The translations under genes and the position numbers were made by a program. From contig CAMVDK010000205.1 in NCBI GenBank assembly GCA_947166165.1, positions 1 through 5,559 of the forward strand: DNA of 5,559 bases, written 5' to 3'. A model generated the notes under the pieces. The model saw only the letters and a program-made list of their open reading frames with translations. It was not told where the DNA came from and did no database searches. Of this stretch, positions 1 to 5,083 are shown piece after piece (position 1 is the stretch's first letter; the number at the start of each line of letters is the position of its first letter). This DNA comes from an uncultured Porphyromonadaceae bacterium. GTDB taxonomy: Bacteria; Bacteroidota; Bacteroidia; Bacteroidales; Muribaculaceae.

Positions 1-135
1 GGCGATGCTGAAGTCCTCGATGCAGATGTAGTCGTCGACGTACTCGACTTGCGCCGCCTGCGCGCTCTGAGCGCCCAGGCAAATGGCGGCGGCGCACATG
101 GCACCGGCCAGCCAGCGGAAAGATTTGAGTTTCAT
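1..135 (-). CDS. Secreted protein, N-terminal fragment (possible cohesin-like domain), runs off the left edge
   Basis: Forty-five codons are visible, starting at ATG (135-133) and still open at base 1. The first 27 or so residues are a clear Sec signal peptide: basic start (MKLKSFR), a hydrophobic Ala/Cys/Leu core, and a likely cut after A-Q-A at residues 25-27. The mature part starts QVEYVDDYICIEDFSIA. From memory of the family, an 'I-x-D-F-x-I' opening followed by a Pro-Gly-Glu turn is typical of the cohesin-like domain that begins many secreted Bacteroidales proteins, but only about 15 mature residues are seen, so this is a weak assignment. The product would be exported to the envelope or surface. 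It lies 87 bases downstream of a dockerin-protein gene on the same strand, which makes a cohesin call contextually attractive. The intervening AT-rich stretch shows no exact Bacteroidota promoter. Function is otherwise unknown. Confidence 0.75.
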   Translation of the reverse strand, partial: MKLKSFRWLAGAMCAAAICLGAQSAQAAQVEYVDDYICIEDFSIA

Positions 136-222
136 AATATTACGTTATTAAAATATAATTGATATGAGAGAATAATTATAATTGCTGAGAGCGGGCGCAG
201 GAAGCACACTATCTGCGTGTGT

Positions 223-1107
223 CTATTTGCCCACAATGCGGTTGATGATCTGATTGATGTCTTCGATGTCGACAAACCCATCGCTGTTCAGATCCGCCGC
301 ACGCACAAAGTTGATGGCATCAGTTTTTTCGTCCCAGGTGTTGTAGTCTATCTGTGCCATGCAAAACATCATCTGGCTGATGGCGAGGTTCACGTCGTCG
401 ATGTCGACCACGCCGTCGCTGTTCGCGTCGCCGCGCAGGTCGGTCTCGTCGGCGTAGAGGCCGTAGTCAGGCCCTATGAAGATGACTTTGCCGTCGGCGT
501 TCTCCACATGGCTCATCCCATGCTGGGTATAAATGGTGCCCGTTGCATAAGAAAAAGTGGTGTGGAGCAGATCACCGGTATAGCGGCTCACACTGCCTAT
601 GCCCTCAATGTAGAGGTCGTTACCCCAATCGCTGACATAAACAGCGCATCTGTATCCGTCGATGGTGGTATAAGTGCTGGGGGTCGGACTGCCTTTGTAG
701 CCTTTCACCACGACAGGGCCATCGAAATCATAGAGCAGAAATTCGGGCTTGTCGGGAAAACGGCAATACACCTCATAGCCGTCCTGCCTCAAGCAGGCGG
801 CAGGGACCTCGTTGCTGCAATGCACGCCCACCGTGTCCCACAGCGGCTGGCGGCTCATCGAGATGCAGTAGCATTTCTTGTAGGTTTTCGAATCAATCAC
901 GGTGTCGCCACGCATTTCGTAGCGGTACAAACGTCCCTCATTGATTGAGGGCAAGCCGTACTCCTCTGCAATCCAAACGTTCACATGGTGTTCTGCATAT
1001 ACCCAGCGCACTCCTTCGTTCACCAGCGGCATGCCAAGGGCCGACACGGTGAACGCGCACACAACGCTCATCAGCATGAGCATCATAAAGCTTACGTTTC
1101 GTTTCAT
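223..1107 (-). CDS. Secreted protein of unknown function with C-terminal two-repeat dockerin domain
   Basis: This is a 294-residue product. Residues 1-24 form a signal peptide (MKRNVSF, then a Met/Leu/Val core, cut near VSA-LG). Residues 25-215 resemble a Bacteroidales family without known function: MPLVNEGVRWVY near the mature N-terminus, then YEMRGDTVIDSKTYKKCY, a LLYDF stretch near 124-128, and YIEGIGS near 166-172. Residues 226-293 are a type I dockerin with two calcium loops of pattern DxNxDGxxDxxD: D227/N229/D231/D235/D238 and D272/N274/D276/D280/D283. The loops start 45 residues apart, longer than the usual clostridial spacing. Dockerins bind cohesins, so the protein is probably attached to a surface partner; the partner is not identified, though the next gene downstream may start with a cohesin-like fold. 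The ATG is chosen because it gives the signal peptide directly. The 75-base upstream gap has no exact promoter match. Antisense open frames over this gene are shadows of its GC-rich codons. Confidence 0.9.
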   Translation of the reverse strand: MKRNVSFMMLMLMSVVCAFTVSALGMPLVNEGVRWVYAEHHVNVWIAEEYGLPSINEGRLYRYEMRGDTVIDSKTYKKCYCISMSRQPLWDTVGVHCSNEVPAACLRQDGYEVYCRFPDKPEFLLYDFDGPVVVKGYKGSPTPSTYTTIDGYRCAVYVSDWGNDLYIEGIGSVSRYTGDLLHTTFSYATGTIYTQHGMSHVENADGKVIFIGPDYGLYADETDLRGDANSDGVVDIDDVNLAISQMMFCMAQIDYNTWDEKTDAINFVRAADLNSDGFVDIEDINQIINRIVGK

Positions 1108-1182
1108 AATCTATCAATATTTGAGTTAAAAATCGATTGTTTGCGACGATGATGTGAATTGTTTGATAAAGCAAGCAAAATT

Positions 1183-1452
1183 TTAAAAATCCATATATTT
1201 GATGGTTAATTTTGCTCCATTCTCGACTTTGAAGCCGGGAGCGAGGGTCACCGAGTCCTTATGCTCAATTTCGTAGTCTACGCCAGAGGCGATGATTACG
1301 TCGCCCGCCGTGCGGCCACTGTCGACGTAGTTGCCGGCAATCACGTCGCTCGCAATCACGTCGCTCGCAATCACGTACTGTGAGTTGCCTATCGTGGTGT
1401 TCTGTAGCACTAGCGGAGCGATGTACGGCAGCTTGTGGTGGCTGCGAACCAT
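1183..1452 (-). CDS. Orphan '3-coathanger stack'-type domain ORF, probable C-terminal gene remnant
   Basis: The 89-residue frame is almost wholly a coathanger-type repeat domain: hydrophobic alternating strands (YIAPLVLQNTTI, YVIASDVIAG, DVIIASGVDYEIE) ending in VTLAPGFKVENGAKLTIK. The ending is the hallmark LxPGFxxxxGAxLxI, and it aligns with the tail of the C25 peptidase in this window (LQNETI, then VTLAPGFEVKRGASLSIK). Residues 27-41 hold a tandem repeat (VIASD twice, then VIAGN). There is no signal peptide although the domain normally sits at the end of exported proteins. The frame stays open upstream to a TAA at 1576-1578 (first sense codon 1573-1575) with no ATG before 1452, reading through GGFDAGLNKQQPNDPNS, which looks like the natural start of the same domain. 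So this is more likely the decayed end of a larger gene than a functional small gene. Composition is like the dockerin genes. A genuine small protein cannot be ruled out. Confidence 0.55.
   Translation of the reverse strand: MVRSHHKLPYIAPLVLQNTTIGNSQYVIASDVIASDVIAGNYVDSGRTAGDVIIASGVDYEIEHKDSVTLAPGFKVENGAKLTIKYMDF
1337..1376 (-). repeat. 15-bp in-frame tandem repeat, about 2.7 copies
   Basis: On the plus strand the unit GCAATCACGTCGCTC occurs at 1337-1351 and 1352-1366 exactly, followed by a partial copy at 1367-1376. It encodes VIASD-VIASD-VIAGN in the orphan coathanger-type ORF, so it adds five residues per copy without breaking the frame. Exact identity at DNA level suggests recent slippage or duplication. 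Confidence 0.85.
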
Positions 1453-1503
1453 GATGGTGGAGTTCGGGTCATTCGGTTGTTGTTTATTCAGACCAGCGTC
1501 GAA

Positions 1504-1521
1504 GCCGCCATATATGACGGC
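1504..1521. repeat. 18-bp near-perfect palindrome
   Basis: The plus-strand sequence GCCGCCATATATGACGGC is its own reverse complement except for one position pair (a G-T wobble if folded as RNA). It lies 52 bases upstream of the orphan ORF start and is followed in the minus direction by no T-run, so it does not look like a standard terminator. It could be a hairpin in a transcript, a protein-binding dyad or a recombination scar. Role unknown. Confidence 0.5.
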
Positions 1522-1523
1522 TC

Positions 1524-1609
1524 TACAAGTCCCAAAAAAACTTATGTCCTTCTGCCTTAATAAGTTTTTGTTCTTTTAGTCTAAAAAACTTCGGCCTTGT
1601 AGTCTAAAA
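1524..1609 (-). repeat. Degenerate short-repeat cluster in the longest gene-free gap
   Basis: This fills most of the 162-base gap between the LRR gene and the orphan ORF. On the minus strand TTTTAGACTA occurs twice exactly (1609-1600 and 1586-1577), spaced 23 bases. AAGGCCGAAG (1598-1589) is echoed by AAGGCAGAAG (1558-1549); each precedes a T-run and a GACT, with eight extra bases inserted in the second copy. The pattern reads like eroded copies of a 23-base unit (AAGGCnGAAG, T6, nGACTA). An AT-only inverted pair, AAGTTTTT at 1591-1584 and AAAAACTT at 1569-1562, could fold into an 8-bp stem, too weak to call a terminator with confidence. No gene or promoter was found here. Confidence 0.5.
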
Positions 1610-1614
1610 CGAGG

Positions 1615-2697
1615 TCACTTGGCCAGCACGGCGTTGACCACGGTGTTGACGTCGTCGATGTCGACGCGGCCGTCGCCGTTGACGTCTTCGGGCCCCTGGT
1701 AGAAGTCCTCCTCGACCACGGCCTTGAAGTTCTTCCACGGATAGACCAGATAACGCGAACGCGCACCCACGGGCACATAGAGCGTGCAATTGCCTACGTT
1801 GAAGTTTAAAGCTGCCCTCTCCAAAGTGATTTTATTCGGATAGGCCACGCGTATATGCATTTCCTCGAGCTGCCAGCAATCGATGAATGCGCCAGTGCCG
1901 ATCTTGGTCACTCCCGAGGGGATGACCACGCTCTTGATTCCGGGGCAGGTGCAATAGGCGTTTTTCCCGATTCCCGTCACCGATTCAGGCAGGCGCGTTG
2001 CCGGGCAGGCCATAATCAATTCGTTGGTTTTACTGTCGATGACGGCGTTGCAGCCATAACGGGAGTCGAGCACGGAATTGGCTGGGTCGACGGTGATAGT
2101 GCACAACCTGCCGCAGTACTCGAACGACATGGGGTCACAACTGGTCAGTGTGGCCGGCAGGTGGAGTGCGGTGATGGGGGCACCGGCTATGAAAGGTTGC
2201 CCGATTTCCTCCACACCGTCAGCCACGACGAGTTCTTCGAGTTGCGACACATCCATGTCGCCTAAAGTCCAAAAGCCTGTGGCGTTTTTTTCTGTGCTGC
2301 GAATGGTTGGAGCCCCGGTCGCAATTTCTACCTGTTCTACCGACTTTTGGGGCATCCAAACGATACGTTTGACTGGAGCAGACCCCCTAAACGCATAACA
2401 ATACACATACCTTAAGTTGCGGCCGAAGGTGATTTCGGTCAGCGATGTGCAGTTGTTGAACGCTTCGTTGATTCCTCTGACAGGATAGATCTTTCCGTTA
2501 TATTCCACCTCATCGGGAATAGTCAGACAGGTCAGACTTGATCGGTCTCCCATATAGGACTTGACAGAGGCGCAGAATACCGTGTCATTTTCATGGGATT
2601 TGCGAATCTCGTATTCCAAATCCCCGATGACAAAAGTTTCGGCGTGCAGCATAGCACAGGCCATCAACAACGAGATAATTAAGACTATTCTTTTCAT
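1615..2697 (-). CDS. BspA-like leucine-rich-repeat surface protein with C-terminal half-dockerin
   Basis: This 360-residue product begins with a signal peptide (MKRIVLIISLLMACAMLHA, likely cut after residue 19; LMAC at 11-14 is only a poor lipobox). Residues about 25-325 carry irregular LRR_5/BspA-type repeats: LTCLTIPDEV, AFNNCTSLTEITF, LEELVVADGVEEIG, ITALHLPATL, IKSVVIPSGVTKIGTGAF, and then the usual closing NCTLYVPVGARSRYL...PWKNFKAVVEE. Such proteins are extracellular and often adhesive or protein-binding; no catalytic motif is seen. The C-terminus (337-360) is one dockerin calcium loop, D338/N340/D342/D346/D349, with a following helix. A usual dockerin has two loops, so this is half a domain. 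No second half was seen downstream in any frame. A good Bacteroidota promoter sits just upstream, so the gene is probably transcribed on its own. The codons for VDIDDVN are nearly identical to those in the other dockerin gene. Confidence 0.9.
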   Translation of the reverse strand: MKRIVLIISLLMACAMLHAETFVIGDLEYEIRKSHENDTVFCASVKSYMGDRSSLTCLTIPDEVEYNGKIYPVRGINEAFNNCTSLTEITFGRNLRYVYCYAFRGSAPVKRIVWMPQKSVEQVEIATGAPTIRSTEKNATGFWTLGDMDVSQLEELVVADGVEEIGQPFIAGAPITALHLPATLTSCDPMSFEYCGRLCTITVDPANSVLDSRYGCNAVIDSKTNELIMACPATRLPESVTGIGKNAYCTCPGIKSVVIPSGVTKIGTGAFIDCWQLEEMHIRVAYPNKITLERAALNFNVGNCTLYVPVGARSRYLVYPWKNFKAVVEEDFYQGPEDVNGDGRVDIDDVNTVVNAVLAK

Positions 2698-2713
2698 GAT
2701 TGGATGTTTTTTG

Positions 2714-2744
2714 CAAATTTAAGAATTATAAATGTAACTACAAA
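2714..2744 (-). promoter_or_regulatory. Bacteroidota sigma-ABfr-type promoter of the LRR gene
   Basis: On the minus strand TTTG (2744-2741), a 19-base spacer and TAAATTTG (2721-2714) match the Bacteroidota consensus TTTG / TAnnTTTG exactly, with spacing in the usual range. Transcription would start near 2706-2710, leaving a leader of only about 10 bases before the ATG at 2697. No Shine-Dalgarno sequence is present, which is normal for the phylum. This separates the LRR gene from the upstream peptidase gene, whose stop is 70 bases away. Confidence 0.7.
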
Positions 2745-2767
2745 CAAATCCATGCAAAAAAATCGGC

Positions 2768-2980
2768 TCATTGACTTGTTTTTATGCTTAGTGATGCCCC
2801 TCTTTTGACCTCGAAACCCGGTGCAAGCGTTACACCGCCAGCACTCTGGATTTCTAATAATCCATCATCAACGACTAGTGGTCCATGTGCCATTTGGTTT
2901 GTGACATGACTGCCTGCGAAAGTATGCTCAGCAACAACCATGCGATCACTAGAAATGGTCTCGTTTTGCAAATATACGTT
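2768..2980 (-). other. 3-coathanger stack-type C-terminal domain of the C25 peptidase (coding segment)
   Basis: The last 70 or so codons encode short alternating hydrophobic strands, VYLQNETI, RMVVAEHTFAGSHV, GPLVVDDGLLEIQ, ending VTLAPGFEVKRGASLSIK. They align closely with the orphan ORF at 1183-1452, which ends VTLAPGFKVENGAKLTIK. In this peptidase the module stands where gingipains carry the T9SS sorting domain. The family name is from recall of conserved-domain naming and not from a search. Confidence 0.65.
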
Positions 2981-5071
2981 CTTGTAGATCGTTTTCACGA
3001 AAGGCACGTAGCCAGCAGCGGTTATGCAGACACTGCAACTATCCGGTACTCCCAGGAATGATGCTCTGCCATTGTGGGAAGGCGAAACCAAATAGAAGCT
3101 ATTTCCGCAATCACCCAGACTCATTACACACACCATAAAATCTTGAACATCAGCCTTTACAGTCAAAACGTTATTGCGGAAAGAGAAACTGGTATTTTGA
3201 AATAGTTTAGGTCTCGATATGAAAAATGGCGTTTCAGGGTCGCTTACAGGGTTCAATGCAAACATCAACCATCTAGTGCTGCTATACTGGTTAAGAAGAT
3301 GTGACTTCTTTGCAAAAAGCGCATCCTTTGAGGCGACAGCGGCTAATCCGAATCTATGCCAAGGATCTTGGAGCAAATTTTTGATGAAAATAGTATCTGT
3401 TTCAAAAGATGAACTAACAAATCCTTGCCTTGATGATCCCCAATAGCCAAGCACACCACTGTTTTTATTTTGCATGAATGCCTGGGACAGACATTCGTAA
3501 TCACGATCAAAAGCATTGGTAGAGCAGGCCGTGGTCAGAATAATACTATAAGCGTCTGTGTTTAATTGTCTTGAAGGTGTGCGTGTAAATGTGCCAGATT
3601 CAAGAGACCATTGTACTTCCGCACCATGGGTGTCCATGTGAATTAGATTATACCCTGTATTTAATTGTGTCTTAAGGTGTGAACCTGTCAGATTATAATT
3701 TGCTCCACCACTAAAATCTGTATAGGTGTCAAAAAACTTTTTGATATCACAATTCCAATTAGAATCAGAAATTTTACTTATAATTATATCACTTCTTTTC
3801 TCTACATCGCTTCTTGGTCTACCATCGATAGTATCCATAGACGTCAAAATACTCCCTGCAAGTAGCACTTTATCCCAACGCTTGTCCAAAACTGGAGCTT
3901 TTTCATACTCAATAATACGGTTAGCCATGGTGATTGCGCTGTCGATACCCATTGCTGGCAGTCTTGTTACTATCAAACTATGAGAGAAATCATTTATCAA
4001 ACTGTCACCACCATTTTCTGGGTACAATTGGGCGGCAATACCATCACCATTTGTATCCCAATTAATTGAATTCAAATTGCTATAGAAATAATCGCTCACA
4101 ATTGTATCTTGTAATAGTATTGGCTCGCCATTAGGCTTTGTCGCATTGGCTTCAATATAACAACGCTGCCCAGGTACTATATTTTCGTCTCCACCTAAAA
4201 GCACATACTTCGTGCCGTGATGATTCTTGTAATCGTTCAACGCATTTTTGATTCGCAGTGGCATTGTTGCTCCCGGATACAATGACTCTATTTCCTCAAC
4301 TGTCAAGAGTTTTGCACGAATGCCTTTTATCGTTTTCCATTCAATGAGCGGCTCGAAAGCAGATTTGCAGGTTTCATTTGTAACAAGGAGATAGGGATAA
4401 TAATCATATGGGCCTCCAGACCATTGTGCCGCAATAGGATTTCCATAGTTGTTTGTCATGTCTTCCGGATTGACAACAATGCTTTCAACGAAACTACATA
4501 AGCCATCACTCCCAATATTATTATGTATCGGTGAAGGAGCATGCTGAGCACTTGAACTCAAGGTGAGTGATAGTGTCAAAGATTGATTCAATGACAATGA
4601 ATTGGAGTTCGCATCGTAAGAGAACGGGCAAACGTTAAATATTAATATACAATATCCATCTATCACGGACAAGCCTGCACATGACACATTTGGAGGGAAT
4701 AATCCAGTAAATTCAATTCCGCTCGATGTGATATTGGCATACGATTGTGTGCCATCGGTTGTTACTGGTAGTTCACATGGAGCTATGTCAATCCCAGTCC
4801 ATAATGTGCTGTCACTTAGAGAAAAGGTGTATCCATCAAGATGCTCGTTAGGCGAGATTAATACGCGTACAGGAATCAAAGGCAATGCAGGAATCGTTTC
4901 ACATTCTTCGAAAACCAAATTATGGATATTCGACTTGATATGGGTTTTCCCATCAATTTGCAGAATTTCAAAGTCATCTGCACCATAGTGCAATGATACG
5001 GTCAAGGTTCGCTGGCTACCCCAGCAGAGCAAGGGCAACAGCGAAAAAAACACAATCAAAAAATTTTTCAT
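2768..5071 (-). CDS. C25 family (gingipain-like) cysteine peptidase with C-terminal coathanger-type domain
   Basis: This is a 767-residue secreted endopeptidase of family C25. Residues 1-19 are a signal peptide (MKNFLIVFFSLLPLLCWGS). Residues about 20-190 look like the C25 propeptide (PALPLIPVRVLISPNEH). The catalytic region, about 225-610, opens with YPYLLVTNETCKSAFEPLIE and WKTIKGIRAKLLTVEEI, then YVLLGGDENIVPGQR, VSDYFYSNLN and RLPAMGID. The catalytic dyad is His482 (HMDTHGAEVQW) and Cys516 (ILTTACSTNAFD), in the expected order and 34 residues apart. Residues about 620-700 look like the Ig-like C25 tail. Residues about 698-767 form the coathanger-type end, VTLAPGFEVKRGASLSIK, with no recognisable T9SS sorting domain. 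Nothing is broken, so it is probably active; whether it prefers Arg, Lys or something else cannot be read here. Composition is much more AT-rich than the neighbours. The upstream T9SS protein gene ends 12 bases away, suggesting co-transcription. Confidence 0.93.
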   Translation of the reverse strand: MKNFLIVFFSLLPLLCWGSQRTLTVSLHYGADDFEILQIDGKTHIKSNIHNLVFEECETIPALPLIPVRVLISPNEHLDGYTFSLSDSTLWTGIDIAPCELPVTTDGTQSYANITSSGIEFTGLFPPNVSCAGLSVIDGYCILIFNVCPFSYDANSNSLSLNQSLTLSLTLSSSAQHAPSPIHNNIGSDGLCSFVESIVVNPEDMTNNYGNPIAAQWSGGPYDYYPYLLVTNETCKSAFEPLIEWKTIKGIRAKLLTVEEIESLYPGATMPLRIKNALNDYKNHHGTKYVLLGGDENIVPGQRCYIEANATKPNGEPILLQDTIVSDYFYSNLNSINWDTNGDGIAAQLYPENGGDSLINDFSHSLIVTRLPAMGIDSAITMANRIIEYEKAPVLDKRWDKVLLAGSILTSMDTIDGRPRSDVEKRSDIIISKISDSNWNCDIKKFFDTYTDFSGGANYNLTGSHLKTQLNTGYNLIHMDTHGAEVQWSLESGTFTRTPSRQLNTDAYSIILTTACSTNAFDRDYECLSQAFMQNKNSGVLGYWGSSRQGFVSSSFETDTIFIKNLLQDPWHRFGLAAVASKDALFAKKSHLLNQYSSTRWLMFALNPVSDPETPFFISRPKLFQNTSFSFRNNVLTVKADVQDFMVCVMSLGDCGNSFYLVSPSHNGRASFLGVPDSCSVCITAAGYVPFVKTIYKNVYLQNETISSDRMVVAEHTFAGSHVTNQMAHGPLVVDDGLLEIQSAGGVTLAPGFEVKRGASLSIKTSQ

Positions 5072-5083
5072 GGCAGTTCGATT

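Noticed and set aside
205..221. CACAC/GTGTG hairpin just after the dockerin-protein stop, considered as a terminator
   Set aside because: Only 5 bp of stem with a 7-base loop, and no T-run follows on the minus strand.
136..222. Promoter for the truncated left-edge gene
   Set aside because: The best match, TATATTTT, misses the final G of TAnnTTTG and has no TTTG at the proper distance upstream.
217..948. Long plus-strand open frame of 243 residues
   Set aside because: It is antisense to the dockerin gene; its Val/Asp/His-rich text is the mirror of the calcium-loop codons, and it has no signal peptide or domain of its own.
938..1174. Minus-strand 78-residue frame across the start of the dockerin-protein gene
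   Set aside because: It overlaps the signal peptide of the real gene in another frame and has no start context or domain.
1108..1182. Promoter for the dockerin-protein gene
   Set aside because: The gap is AT-rich, but no TAnnTTTG with a spaced TTTG was found; the gene may use a divergent promoter or be transcribed from further upstream.
1527..1545. Homopolymer frameshift joining the LRR gene to the coathanger frame
   Set aside because: The LRR frame already ends with a natural half-dockerin and TGA at 1615, and in-between frames hold stops, so one slip at the T-run would not fuse them.
1520..1610. CRISPR array or integron attC site
   Set aside because: Repeats are too few, too short and degenerate, with no regular spacers; no GTTRRRY/RYYYAAC pair and no integrase or cas gene is present.
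1581..1789. Minus-strand Arg/Ser-rich frames overlapping the end of the LRR gene
   Set aside because: Composition (Arg, Thr, Ser runs) is what GC-rich dockerin codons give when read out of frame.
1855..2398. Two overlapping plus-strand open frames inside the LRR gene
   Set aside because: Both are antisense shadows of a well-supported gene and show no recognisable motif.
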